This document shows, piece by piece, positions 44,546 to 54,022 of a DNA stretch of 64,000 bases (its first letter is position 1; each line of letters starts with the position of its first letter). The notes below the pieces were generated by a model that had not been told where the DNA came from, searched no databases, and saw only the letters and a program-made list of their open reading frames with translations. Location: the NCBI RefSeq assembly GCF_007992175.1, contig NZ_BJZT01000038.1, positions 1 through 64,000 on the forward strand, in the 5' to 3' direction. The stretch comes from Methylobacterium haplocladii. Its GTDB lineage: Bacteria > Pseudomonadota > Alphaproteobacteria > Rhizobiales > Beijerinckiaceae. The position numbers and the translations under genes are program-made.

Positions 44546-44857
44546 ATGGTCATCCGTCGCCGCGTCCGAGCCGTCGTCGTGCCCGCCGTCCTCTGGACGG
44601 TGTCGGCGCTGGTGGGTGGCTATTTCCTGCTCCAGGCCGAGACGGGCAACCGCGGCATGGAGGCCAAGCGCGCGCTCAAGATCGAAGCCTACGGCCTCAA
44701 CAAGGAGCTCGCCGCCGTGAAGGCCGAGCGGGCTACCTGGGAGCACCGCGTCTCTCTGCTTCGCTCCGAGCAGATCGACCGCGACCTGCTCGAGGAGCGC
44801 GCCCGCGTCGTCCTCGGCCGCGTCCACGCCAACGACGTCGTGATCATCGATCCCTGA
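44546..44857 (+). CDS. ftsB: Septum formation initiator FtsB/DivIC-like protein
   Basis: A 103-residue bitopic membrane protein. A basic start (MVIRRRVRAV) precedes one membrane helix (VLWTVSALVGGYFLLQ) and a periplasmic coiled coil (MEAKRALKIEAYGLNKELAA and onward to WEHRVSLLRSEQIDRDLLEE). RARVVLGRVHANDVVII is the conserved DivIC tail. It links FtsL and FtsQ in the divisome. ATG 44546 fits family N termini; ATG 44531 is also possible. It lies 97 bases ahead of pdhA, the usual Rhizobiales arrangement. Confidence 0.88.
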   Translation: MVIRRRVRAVVVPAVLWTVSALVGGYFLLQAETGNRGMEAKRALKIEAYGLNKELAAVKAERATWEHRVSLLRSEQIDRDLLEERARVVLGRVHANDVVIIDP

Positions 44858-44954
44858 GCGCCGCGCTTCGGCGCTGCAGAATAGCTCACGCTCGCTTTCC
44901 GCTGTCCCGCGCCCTAGAACCCTCCCGAGGCAAGGCAGTTGCGGGAGGTCGCCG

Positions 44955-46004
44955 ATGGCAGCAGGCAGCGATGCGGGCAAGGCCGCCACGAGCGCGGATG
45001 CGCCGCAGCACCAGCCGGCGCCGAACATCCCGCAATTCACCAAGGACGAGGATCTCCACGCCTATCGGGAGATGCTGCTGATCCGCCGCTTCGAGGAGAA
45101 GGCGGGCCAGCTCTACGGCATGGGGCTCATCGGCGGCTTCTGCCACCTCTATATCGGCCAGGAGGCCGTGGTGGTCGGCCTGCAGATGGCCTCGACCGAC
45201 GGCGACCAGGTCATCACCGGATACCGCGACCACGGCCACATGCTGGCCACCGGCATGGACGCCAAGGGCGTCATGGCCGAGCTGACCGGCCGCCGCGGCG
45301 GCTACAGCCGCGGCAAGGGCGGCTCGATGCACATGTTTTCGCGCGAGAAGCAGTTCTTCGGCGGGCACGGCATCGTCGGTGCGCAGGTCTCCCTCGGCAC
45401 CGGCCTCGCCTTCGCCGACGCCTATACGAAGAACGGCAAGGTCAGCTTCACCTATATGGGCGACGGCGCGGCCAACCAGGGTCAGGTCTACGAGAGCTTC
45501 AACATGGCGGCGCTGTGGAAGCTGCCGGTGGTCTATGTGGTCGAGAACAACCGCTACGCCATGGGCACCTCGGTCGCCCGCGCCTCGGCCCAGACCGATT
45601 TTTCGAAGCGCGGCCTCTCCTTCGGCATCCCCGGCGAGCAGGTTGACGGCATGGACGTGCGCACCGTGCGCGAGGCGGCCGTGCGCGCCGTCGAGCATGC
45701 GCGATCGGGGCAGGGGCCTTTCATCCTCGAGATGCAGACCTACCGCTATCGCGGCCACTCGATGTCCGACCCGGCCAAGTACCGGACCAAGGACGAGGTC
45801 TCGAAGATGCGCGACGAGCACGACCCGATCGAGATGGTGCGCAAGCGCCTGATCGAGGCGCACGGCGTCTCCGAGGCCGACCTGAAGGCGACCGACGGAA
45901 AGATCCGCGAGATCGTCAACGACGCGGCCGAGTTCGCGACCCACGATCCCGAGCCCGATCCGAAGGAGCTCTGGACCGACATCCTGCTGGAGGCCAGCGC
46001 CTGA
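44955..46004 (+). CDS. pdhA: Pyruvate dehydrogenase E1 component, alpha subunit
   Basis: A 349-residue thiamine-diphosphate subunit that decarboxylates pyruvate. RRFEEKAGQLYGMGLIGGFC, GYRDHGHMLATGMDAKGVMA and RGGYSRGKGGSMHMFS open the fold. The ThDP motif runs from MGDGAANQGQVYESFNMAAL to VVENNRYAMGTS (GDG...NN). The phosphorylation-loop-like YRYRGHSMSDPAKYRTKDEV is also present. The first 28 residues are low-complexity. It is first in the pdhA-pdhB-DUF5076-pdhC-lpd cluster. Confidence 0.97.
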   Translation: MAAGSDAGKAATSADAPQHQPAPNIPQFTKDEDLHAYREMLLIRRFEEKAGQLYGMGLIGGFCHLYIGQEAVVVGLQMASTDGDQVITGYRDHGHMLATGMDAKGVMAELTGRRGGYSRGKGGSMHMFSREKQFFGGHGIVGAQVSLGTGLAFADAYTKNGKVSFTYMGDGAANQGQVYESFNMAALWKLPVVYVVENNRYAMGTSVARASAQTDFSKRGLSFGIPGEQVDGMDVRTVREAAVRAVEHARSGQGPFILEMQTYRYRGHSMSDPAKYRTKDEVSKMRDEHDPIEMVRKRLIEAHGVSEADLKATDGKIREIVNDAAEFATHDPEPDPKELWTDILLEASA

Positions 46005-46058
46005 GCCCCGCTCGGCCAGCCGACCACCCCACGCGACCGGATCGATAGAGCAGCGTTC

Positions 46059-47510
46059 ATGGCGACCGACATCCTGATGCCCGCCCTCTCGCCAACCATG
46101 GAGGAGGGCAAGCTCGCCAAGTGGCTCGTGAAGGAGGGCGACGCGGTGAAATCCGGCGACGTCCTCGCCGAGATCGAGACCGACAAGGCCACCATGGAGA
46201 TCGAGGCGATCGACGAGGGCGTGCTGGCGAAGATCCTGGTGCCGGACGGCACCGAGAACGTCGCCGTCAACACGCCGATCGCGATCATCGCCGGCGAGGG
46301 CGAGGACGTCGCCGCGGCGGCGGCCGGCGGCGGCAGACCGAAGGCGAACGGGAAGGACGGCGCCCAGCCCGCGCCCACGCCGGACATGGATTCCGAGGGC
46401 ATGGCGGACGCGTCGTCCGCAACCGCCAAGACCGGCGACGACTCGGCCCCAAAAACCCCGGCCGCACCGGCCGTCGTCACCAACGCGGCCGCCGCGCCGG
46501 TGATGGCGGAATTCCCGGCCGATACGCCGATGGTCTCGATGACCGTCCGCGAGGCGCTGCGCGATGCCATGGCCGAGGAGATGCGCGCGAACGACAAGGT
46601 CTTCGTGATGGGCGAGGAGGTCGCCGAGTACCAGGGCGCCTACAAGGTCACGCAGGGGCTGCTGCAGGAATTCGGCGCGCGGCGCGTCGTCGACACCCCG
46701 ATCACCGAGCACGGCTTCGCCGGCATCGCGGTGGGCGCCGCCTTCACGGGCCTCCGGCCGATCTGCGAGTTCATGACCTTCAACTTCGCCATGCAGGCGA
46801 TCGACCACATCATCAACTCGGCGGCCAAGACGCTCTACATGTCCGGCGGCCAGCTCGGTTGTCCCATCGTGTTCCGCGGCCCCAACGGCGCGGCCGCCCG
46901 CGTCGGCGCTCAGCACAGCCACGACTATTCGGCGTGGTACTCGAACGTGCCGGGCCTGAAGGTGGTTGCGCCCTACACGGCCTCCGACGCCAAGGGCCTG
47001 CTGAAGGCCGCGATCCGCGACCCCAACCCGGTGATCTTCCTGGAGAACGAGATCCTCTACGGCCAGAGCTTTCCGGTGCCGCAGCTCGACGACTTCGTGC
47101 TGCCAATCGGCAAGGCCAAGGTCCATCGGCCCGGCACGGACGTGACCATCGTCTCCTTCTCCATCGGCATGACCTACGCCCTCAAGGCGGCGCAGGCGCT
47201 CGCCGAGCAGGGCATCGAGGCTGAGGTGATCGACCTGCGCACGCTGCGCCCCATGGACACCGACACCGTCGTCGCCTCGGTGAAGAAGACCGGCCGCTGC
47301 GTCACCGTGGAGGAGGGCTTTCCGCAGAGCGGCATCGGCGCCGAGATCGTGGCCCGCCTCATGGTCGACGCCTTCGATTACCTCGACGCCCCTGTGCTGC
47401 GCGTGACCGGCAAGGACGTGCCGATGCCGTATGCGGCGAACCTCGAGAAGCTGGCTCTGCCGAACGTGGCCGGGGTGATCGCGGCGGCGAAGGCGGTTTG
47501 TTATCGATGA
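46059..47510 (+). CDS. pdhB: Pyruvate dehydrogenase E1 component, beta subunit with N-terminal lipoyl domain
   Basis: A 483-residue protein. Residues 1-80 are a lipoyl domain (ILMPALSPTMEEGKLAKWLV, lipoyl Lys in EIETDKATMEIEAIDEG). An Ala/Pro linker (about 85-155) leads to the E1-beta catalytic fold: VREALRDAMAEEMRANDKVF, GEEVAEYQGAYKVTQGL, TPITEHGFAGIAVGAAF and the C-terminal VIDLRTLRPMDTDTVV. Lipoyl-bearing E1-beta is known from several alphaproteobacteria (for example Sinorhizobium, Zymomonas). Its lipoyl domain is very similar to that of the E2 encoded next door. Confidence 0.97.
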   Translation: MATDILMPALSPTMEEGKLAKWLVKEGDAVKSGDVLAEIETDKATMEIEAIDEGVLAKILVPDGTENVAVNTPIAIIAGEGEDVAAAAAGGGRPKANGKDGAQPAPTPDMDSEGMADASSATAKTGDDSAPKTPAAPAVVTNAAAAPVMAEFPADTPMVSMTVREALRDAMAEEMRANDKVFVMGEEVAEYQGAYKVTQGLLQEFGARRVVDTPITEHGFAGIAVGAAFTGLRPICEFMTFNFAMQAIDHIINSAAKTLYMSGGQLGCPIVFRGPNGAAARVGAQHSHDYSAWYSNVPGLKVVAPYTASDAKGLLKAAIRDPNPVIFLENEILYGQSFPVPQLDDFVLPIGKAKVHRPGTDVTIVSFSIGMTYALKAAQALAEQGIEAEVIDLRTLRPMDTDTVVASVKKTGRCVTVEEGFPQSGIGAEIVARLMVDAFDYLDAPVLRVTGKDVPMPYAANLEKLALPNVAGVIAAAKAVCYR

Positions 47511-47553
47511 GGTCGTGGCTGGGCCGCTCATTCCTCCGTCCAGGCTGCACGTG

Positions 47554-47829
47554 ATGACCGAAAAATTCGCCGAACTCGCCATTCCCCCCGACGCCCTCGA
47601 ACAGGGCGGCATCGAGGTGCTGCGCGCGGCCGTCGTCGACGGCGCCGTGAGCGTGGCCCTACGCCGCTCGTTCGACGATCCCGCCACCTGGGGCCGCCTG
47701 CTGATCGACCTCGCCCGCCAAGCGGCGCGCGCTTACGCGCTGGAGACGGACATGTCGGAGGAGGAGGCGTTCGAGCGCATCCGCGCGGGCATCGAGGCCG
47801 AGAGCCTCGACCCCGGCAGCTTCAACTGA
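47554..47829 (+). CDS. DUF5076-family protein inside the pdh operon
   Basis: A 91-residue cytoplasmic protein, MTEKFAELAIPPDALEQGG and onward. The pattern PPDALEQGGIEVLRAAVVDG, then RRSFDDPATWGRLLIDLARQ and MSEEEAFERIRAGIEAE, matches what I recall of DUF5076, a family seen near pdh genes in Rhizobiales. Function unknown. ATG 47554 is chosen; an upstream in-frame start at 47515 lies only 5 bases after the pdhB stop and would add 13 unrelated residues. It ends 27 bases before pdhC. Confidence 0.8.
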   Translation: MTEKFAELAIPPDALEQGGIEVLRAAVVDGAVSVALRRSFDDPATWGRLLIDLARQAARAYALETDMSEEEAFERIRAGIEAESLDPGSFN

Positions 47830-47856
47830 CCGATCGCACGGGAACCGAGAAAAACC

Positions 47857-49242
47857 ATGCCGATCAACGTGCTGATGCCCGCCCTGTCTCCGACCATGGA
47901 GAAGGGCAACCTCGCCAAATGGCTGAAGAAGGAGGGCGACACGGTCAGATCCGGCGACATCCTCGCCGAGATCGAGACCGACAAGGCCACCATGGAAGTC
48001 GAGGCGATCGACGAGGGTATCCTGGCCAAGATCGTCGTGCCCGAGGGCACCGCCGACGTGCCGGTGAACGACCTGATCGCGCTGATCGCAGGGGAGGGCG
48101 AGGATCCCGCCGGCGTCACGGCGGCGTCGGGCAGCGCACCTGCTGTCAAGACGGCGGCCAAGCCCGCCCAGACGGCGGACGCGAACGTCGCGCCCGGCGG
48201 CGGTCATCGGGAGGACGCCCGCGTCGATGCCGCTCCCGAGGGCGCGAGGACGAACGGCGCCGCTGAGCCGGCAAAGACTCGCGTCTTCGCCTCGCCCCTC
48301 GCCCGACGCATCGCGGGACAGGAGGGCATCGACCTTTCGGCGCTGAAGGGCTCCGGCCCGCACGGCCGGGTGATCGCCGCCGACGTGCAGGCGGCCAAGG
48401 CGGCGGGCACCGGCAAGCCCACGCCGACGACCACGACGGCGCCAAAGGCCGCCTCCACGCCGCCAGCCCCGGCGGCGCCGGCAGCCGGTGCTCCTGCCGG
48501 TCTCGGCCTCGATCAGGTCCGCGGCTTCTACAAGGAGGGCACCTACGAGGAGGTGCCCCTCGACGGCATGCGCAAGACCATCGCCAAGCGCCTCACCGAG
48601 GCGATGCAGGTCGCCCCGCATTTCTACCTGACGGTGGATTGCGAGATCGACGCGCTGATGGGGCTACGCGAGCAGATCAACAGGAGCGCCGGCAAGGACA
48701 GGGACGGCAAGCCGGCCTTCAAGCTGTCGGTCAACGACTTCATCATCAAGGCGATGGGTCTGGCGCTCACCCGGGTGCCCGCCGCCAACGCCGTCTGGGC
48801 GGTGGACCGGGTGCTGCGCTTCAAGCATGCCGAGGTCGGCGTCGCGGTGGCGATCGACGGCGGCCTGTTCACGCCGGTGATCCGCGAGGCGGACCGGAAG
48901 ACGCTCTCCACCATCTCCAACGAGATGAAGGATTTTGCCGCCCGCGCCCGTGCCAAAAAGCTGAAGCCGGAGGAATACCAGGGCGGCGTCACCTCGGTCT
49001 CGAACCTCGGCATGTTCGGCATCAAGCACTTCACCGCCGTGATCAACCCGCCCCAGTCGAGCATCCTCGCCGTCGGCGCCGGCGAGAAGCGCATCGTCGT
49101 CAGGGACGGTGCCCCGGCGGTCGCCCAAGTCATGACGGCGACCCTCTCCTGCGATCACCGCGTGCTCGACGGGGCGCTCGGTGCCGAACTGATCGCGGCG
49201 TTCAAGGGGCTGATCGAGAACCCGATGGGGATGCTGGTTTGA
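47857..49242 (+). CDS. pdhC: Pyruvate dehydrogenase E2 (dihydrolipoyl acetyltransferase)
   Basis: A 461-residue core subunit that transfers the acetyl group to CoA. One lipoyl domain (residues 1-80, Lys in EIETDKATMEVEAIDEG), an Ala/Pro linker, the E1/E3-binding domain (VFASPLARRIAGQEGIDLSA, then GSGPHGRVIAADV), a second linker and the catalytic domain (VPLDGMRKTIAKRLTEAMQ) ending with the active site LSCDHRVLDGALGAEL (His and Asp of HxxxDG). The subunit set matches a standard single-lipoyl alphaproteobacterial E2. Confidence 0.97.
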   Translation: MPINVLMPALSPTMEKGNLAKWLKKEGDTVRSGDILAEIETDKATMEVEAIDEGILAKIVVPEGTADVPVNDLIALIAGEGEDPAGVTAASGSAPAVKTAAKPAQTADANVAPGGGHREDARVDAAPEGARTNGAAEPAKTRVFASPLARRIAGQEGIDLSALKGSGPHGRVIAADVQAAKAAGTGKPTPTTTTAPKAASTPPAPAAPAAGAPAGLGLDQVRGFYKEGTYEEVPLDGMRKTIAKRLTEAMQVAPHFYLTVDCEIDALMGLREQINRSAGKDRDGKPAFKLSVNDFIIKAMGLALTRVPAANAVWAVDRVLRFKHAEVGVAVAIDGGLFTPVIREADRKTLSTISNEMKDFAARARAKKLKPEEYQGGVTSVSNLGMFGIKHFTAVINPPQSSILAVGAGEKRIVVRDGAPAVAQVMTATLSCDHRVLDGALGAELIAAFKGLIENPMGMLV

Positions 49243-49273
49243 TGGCGGCGGGCCGCGTCGATTGCGCGGACGC

Positions 49274-49376
49274 TCTTCCCTCCCCCTCGTGGGGAGGGAT
49301 TGAGGGTGGGGGTCGGGACGAGGTACCGGCGCCTGATGCGGTACTACCCCTGCCCCTCCCGGCAAGGAGGAGGGGA
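49274..49376. repeat. GC-rich repeat upstream of the DUF559 gene
   Basis: A composite element: hairpin CCCTCCCCCTCGTGGGGAGG on the left, hairpin CCCCTCCCGGCAAGGAGGAG on the right, and between them GGTACCG and CGGTAC, which can pair. It lies between the stop codon of pdhC and the start of the DUF559 gene and belongs to the same CCCTCCCC-type group as the pair at 49785-49950. Confidence 0.7.
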
Positions 49377-49405
49377 TCGCCGTTGCGTACTGAACAAGCG
49401 TGACG

Positions 49406-49960
49406 ATGCCCTGGAGCGAAGCGCCCGTTAAGCCGATGACGCCGCGAGCCGCAGCAAGCGCCCGCGTGCTTCGACAGCGTCTCACGGAACCGGATAAGCG
49501 GCTCTGGTGGCATCTGCGCCATCGATTGCCCATCGCCGGCACGCATTTTCGGCGTCAGGTGCCGATCGGCCAATACGTCGCCGACTTCTGCTGCCTATCT
49601 GCGCGACTCGTCATCGAAGTCGACGGCGGCGGCCACAGCTACGATGCCAAAGCTGCCGACGACGCACGCCGCACGGCGGTGCTGGAGGCAGGCGGCTACC
49701 AAGTTCTGCGCTTCACCAACGGCGAGGTGATGCGCGAGATCGATAACGTGCTGGACACCATCTTCGCTGCGATCACCGCGGGTTCCCCTCCCCATTGCGG
49801 GGGGGTCAGGGGTGGGGGTGGCGCCCCCGAACTCAGGCTTCAACGAAGACAGTGCAGTCAGCCGAAGAAAAGGCTCGCCGCCCAACGCGACACCGCACGA
49901 CGCAAACGGAACCACCCCCACCCCCGGCCCCTCCCCGCAAGGGGGAGGGGAGAAGGCTGA
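49406..49960 (+). CDS. DUF559-family endonuclease-like protein with repeat-derived tail
   Basis: A 184-residue protein. Residues about 15-125 are a DUF559/Vsr-like domain: ARVLRQRLTEPDKRLWWHLR, FRRQVPIGQYVADFCCLSAR with the metal-site Asp, LVIEVDGGGHSYDAKAADDA (ExD-type acidic site), and YQVLRFTNGEVMREIDNVLD. The fold is that of very-short-patch-repair/restriction endonucleases. Beyond about residue 128 the sequence (SPPHCGGVRGGGG...) is translated from the flanking GC-rich repeats and looks meaningless. Start ATG 49406; GTG 49400 is an alternative. It is embedded between pdhC and lpd and is 7 bases from lpd. Confidence 0.85.
   Translation: MPWSEAPVKPMTPRAAASARVLRQRLTEPDKRLWWHLRHRLPIAGTHFRRQVPIGQYVADFCCLSARLVIEVDGGGHSYDAKAADDARRTAVLEAGGYQVLRFTNGEVMREIDNVLDTIFAAITAGSPPHCGGVRGGGGAPELRLQRRQCSQPKKRLAAQRDTARRKRNHPHPRPLPARGRGEG
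49785..49950. repeat. Inverted pair of GC-rich repeats at the 3' end of the DUF559 gene
   Basis: The left arm (49785-49821, CCCCTCCCCATTGCGGGG then a GGGTGGGGGTGG-type end) is an imperfect reverse complement of the right arm (49912-49950, CCACCCCCACCCCCGG then CCCCTCCCCGCAAGGGGG). The 90 bases between are unique. Both arms lie within the reading frame of the DUF559 gene. Confidence 0.8.
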
Positions 49961-49967
49961 GAGCTGA

Positions 49968-51389
<1,422 letters not shown>

Positions 51390-51394
51390 GCACC

Positions 51395-51485
51395 GTCATC
51401 GCGAGCCGAAGGCGAAGCGATCCAGCGCCGACGCCCTGACGGTCCGGCTGTGGCCCTGGATTGCTTCGCTACGCTCGCAATGACG
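51395..51485. repeat. Extragenic palindromic repeat (GTCATnGCGAGC family, copy 2)
   Basis: The left arm GTCATCGCGAGCCGAAGGCG and right arm ATTGCTTCGCTACGCTCGCA followed by ATGAC pair to form a long hairpin. It closely resembles the element at 8076-8166. It lies between the end of lpd and the convergent DUF6894 gene. Confidence 0.85.
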
Positions 51486-51516
51486 GTGGCGAGCCATCAC
51501 GCGGCGGGCGATTGCC

Positions 51517-51783
51517 TCAATGCCGCGTCTCGTCGTCCGGCTGCGCCACCGGCTCGGCCACCAGCGCATCGGTGAGCGGGAACTCCAGCACCACCTCCTC
51601 GCTCGCGTCGGTCACGAAGATCACCGCCTGGAACAGGGCCGGGTCGCTCTCCGCGCCCTGGAGGAGCTGGAGAGCGAGGGTGCGGGCGGCATTCCAGGCG
51701 GCGTCCGGGTCGGCGAGGTCGCGACCGTCGGGGTCGACGATGACGTCGTCGTCGATATGGGTGTGGAAGAAGTAGCGGGGCAT
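51517..51783 (-). CDS. DUF6894-like small protein
   Basis: An 88-residue soluble protein. MPRYFFHTHIDDDVIVDPDG and LADPDAAWNAARTLALQLLQ are typical of the small DUF6894-type proteins of Methylobacterium and Bradyrhizobium, whose function is unknown. The acidic tail ends PDDETRH. It lies 5 bases downstream of the DUF3606 gene on the same strand; the two probably form an operon. Confidence 0.75.
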   Translation of the reverse strand: MPRYFFHTHIDDDVIVDPDGRDLADPDAAWNAARTLALQLLQGAESDPALFQAVIFVTDASEEVVLEFPLTDALVAEPVAQPDDETRH

Positions 51784-51788
51784 GGGCG

Positions 51789-51971
51789 TCAGCGCTTCTT
51801 GCCGAGTTCGGCGGCGATGTCCTTGGTCATGCGGCCGACCTTGCGATGGGCCGCCGTGAGCTGGTCCTGGGTCACGCCCCAGCGCTTCATCCAGTACTCG
51901 ACGGCCTTGCGCTCGGAGAGGTCGAGCCGGTCCTTGTCGATGAAGCCGCGCTTGTCCTTGAGACCCGCCAT
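51789..51971 (-). CDS. DUF3606-like small basic protein
   Basis: A 60-residue protein (MAGLKDKRGFIDKDRLDLSE and onward). YWMKRWGVTQDQLTAAHRKV matches the DUF3606 pattern; such proteins are widespread in Rhizobiales and have no established role. ATG 51971 with AGGAG upstream is chosen; a longer in-frame reading to 52124 lacks support. Confidence 0.8.
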   Translation of the reverse strand: MAGLKDKRGFIDKDRLDLSERKAVEYWMKRWGVTQDQLTAAHRKVGRMTKDIAAELGKKR

Positions 51972-52137
51972 GATCGCTCCTGTGAGGAGCCCGATGTCGG
52001 GTTCGGGGGAGGGGAGGTCAAGCGCCGTCTGCTCGCAGGAGGCGGCTGGGCGCGAAAACAGGCCTCCGCCCCGGACAATTTCGACGACACGGCGGAACAC
52101 CGGGGCCCTCGATAGCTTAACCATTCATCAAGACACG

Positions 52138-52245
52138 ATGGAGCGTCCGATGGGTGGGGAGCTGGTTGTATTCGTTCTCGCGGCCGCGACGTTCGCCGGC
52201 TACGTCTTCGGCAGCGACGCGCTCAAGGCCGACACACGGCACTGA
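52138..52245 (+). CDS. Possible very small membrane protein
   Basis: A 35-residue open frame (MERPMGGELVVFVLAAATFA then GYVFGSDALKADTRH) with one predicted membrane helix and a charged C terminus. No strong ribosome-binding site precedes ATG 52138; ATG 52150 is an internal alternative. It is convergent with the PPK2 gene at 15 bases. The hydrophobic pattern is more protein-like than chance readings nearby, but the call is tentative. Confidence 0.35.
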   Translation: MERPMGGELVVFVLAAATFAGYVFGSDALKADTRH

Positions 52246-52260
52246 GCCAAGGCGCCTTCG

Positions 52261-53169
52261 TCAGAACCGATCCGGCACGTAGAAGTCCTGCGGGATCGGC
52301 TGCCGGGCGTAGTCCTCGTGGCGCACGCGCGGCGGCAGCGTCACCGGCGGGTGCGGAACATCGCCGTAGGGGATCTGCTGCAGCAAGTGGCTGATGCAGT
52401 TGAGGCGGGCGCGCTTCTTGTCCACCGCCTCGACGAGGCGCCAGGGCGCCTCCGGGATGTGCGTGCGGGCCAGCATCTCCTCCTTGGCGCGGGTGTAGTC
52501 CTCCCAGCGACTGCGTGATTCGACGTCCATCGGGCTGAGCTTCCACTGCTTCAACGGATCGTGGATGCGCATCTGGAAGCGGAATTCCTGCTCCTCGTCC
52601 GTGATCGAGAACCAGTACTTGACGAGGATGATGCCGGAGCGGACGAGCATGCGCTCGAACTCGGGCACGGAGCGGAAGAATTCCTCCACCTCGCCCTCGG
52701 TGCAGAAGCCCATCACCCGCTCGACGCCGGCGCGGTTGTACCAGGAGCGATCGAACAGCACGATCTCGCCGGCCGCCGGGAGATGGGCGACGTAGCGCTG
52801 GAAATACCATTGCGTGCGCTCGCGCTCGCTCGGGGCGGGCAGGGCCGCGACGCGGCAGATGCGCGGGTTGAGCCGCTGGGTGATGCGCTTGATCGCGCCG
52901 CCCTTGCCGGCCGAGTCGCGCCCCTCGAACAGCACGACCACCCGGAGCTTCTGGCTCTGCACCCAGTCCTGCAGGCGCACCAGTTCGTGCTGCAGACGCA
53001 GCAGCTCGCGGAAGTAGACCTTGCGGTCCATGCCCTTGGGCTTGTGTCCGGTCGCGGCCGAGGCGAGGCCTTCGAGGCGCTCGTCCTCGAGTTCGAGCTC
53101 GAACTCCTCGTCGTAGCTGTCGGCCAGCTCGCGGCGGATCGCCTCGATGGTGGCTGCGTCGTCGGTCAT
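52261..53169 (-). CDS. ppk2: PPK2-family polyphosphate kinase, class I-like
   Basis: A 302-residue enzyme. VVVLFEGRDSAGKGGAIKRI is the Walker A region, EIVLFDRSWYNRAGVERVMG the Walker B region and lid, and ILVKYWFSITDEEQEFRFQM, with DPLKQWKLSPMDVESRSRWE, are family hallmarks. These motifs match class I PPK2 enzymes, which use polyphosphate to make nucleoside triphosphates. An acidic N terminus (about residues 1-45) is variable. ATG 53169 is chosen. It is unlike the PPK2 at 14496-15380, with only the motifs in common. Confidence 0.93.
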   Translation of the reverse strand: MTDDAATIEAIRRELADSYDEEFELELEDERLEGLASAATGHKPKGMDRKVYFRELLRLQHELVRLQDWVQSQKLRVVVLFEGRDSAGKGGAIKRITQRLNPRICRVAALPAPSERERTQWYFQRYVAHLPAAGEIVLFDRSWYNRAGVERVMGFCTEGEVEEFFRSVPEFERMLVRSGIILVKYWFSITDEEQEFRFQMRIHDPLKQWKLSPMDVESRSRWEDYTRAKEEMLARTHIPEAPWRLVEAVDKKRARLNCISHLLQQIPYGDVPHPPVTLPPRVRHEDYARQPIPQDFYVPDRF

Positions 53170-53301
53170 GTCTCGGGGCTTCCGCTTGGATCGTCGCTCC
53201 GGGCTTAGACCGCGTTTCATGACAGCCCTGAGAAGGTCGGCGCCTTCCCGGTTGTCAGGGCCGCCGGCGTGGAGGAAGAGGGGGCGTCTCAGGAGGCCGC
53301 C

Positions 53302-53955
53302 ATGTCCCGCCACACCGAATTCACGGTGCGCCAGTCGATCGTCGACGCGGCCCGCAGCCTGAGCGGGCTCGGCCTCAACCACGGCACCTCGGGCAACGTC
53401 TCGGTGCGCTGGGAGGACGGTTTGCTGATCACGCCGTCGGGCCTGCCCTACGAGCAGATGAGCGCCGACGACATCGTGCACCTGCGGATGGACGGCGGCT
53501 TCGACCATCCGCTGGTGCCCTCGAGCGAATGGCGCATCCACCGCGACATCCTGGAGGCCCGCGCCGACGTGAACGCGGTGGTCCACGCACATCCGATCCA
53601 CTGCACGGCCTTCGCGATCTGCGGGATGGAGATCCCGGCGGTGCATTACATGATCGCGGCAGCAGGCGGACCGACGGTGCGCTGCAGCGGCTACGCCACC
53701 TTCGGCACGCCGGAGCTGTCGGAACTCGCCCTCGAAGCCTTGCAGGACCGCACCTGCTGCCTGCTCGCCAACCACGGCATGATCGCCACCGGGCCGGGGC
53801 TCGCCAAGGCGCTCTGGCTCGCGGTGGAGCTGGAAACCCTGTGCCGGCAATACGCAGTCGCTCTGCAGGTCGGCACGCCGCGCGTGCTGCCGGACGACGA
53901 GATCGCGCGGAACGTAGAGAAGTTCAGGAGCTACGGGCCACGGCCGAAGGGGTGA
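53302..53955 (+). CDS. Class II aldolase/adducin family protein, fuculose-phosphate aldolase-like
   Basis: A 217-residue zinc enzyme. Glu in LVPSSEWRIHRDI, the pair in VVHAHPIHCTAFAI and His in LLANHGMIATG are the zinc/catalytic residues of L-fuculose-1-phosphate aldolase-like proteins; NHGTSGNVSVRWEDG and ITPSGLPYEQM bind the phosphate. Substrate not proven: fuculose- or ribulose-phosphate, or methylthioribulose-phosphate dehydratase-like activity are alternatives. ATG 53302 has AGGAGG upstream. No sugar operon is adjacent. Confidence 0.88.
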   Translation: MSRHTEFTVRQSIVDAARSLSGLGLNHGTSGNVSVRWEDGLLITPSGLPYEQMSADDIVHLRMDGGFDHPLVPSSEWRIHRDILEARADVNAVVHAHPIHCTAFAICGMEIPAVHYMIAAAGGPTVRCSGYATFGTPELSELALEALQDRTCCLLANHGMIATGPGLAKALWLAVELETLCRQYAVALQVGTPRVLPDDEIARNVEKFRSYGPRPKG

Positions 53956-54022
53956 GGCGGCTCGCATCGCTCCGGGGCGAACGCTTCGGTCGTGCGCGCG
54001 CCCCGATCGATCGAACGCCGTG

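Noticed and set aside
44886..47687. A 933-codon minus-strand open frame opposite pdhA and pdhB
   Set aside because: Same antisense shadow effect; the protein is a low-complexity mix of Arg, Gly, Val and His.
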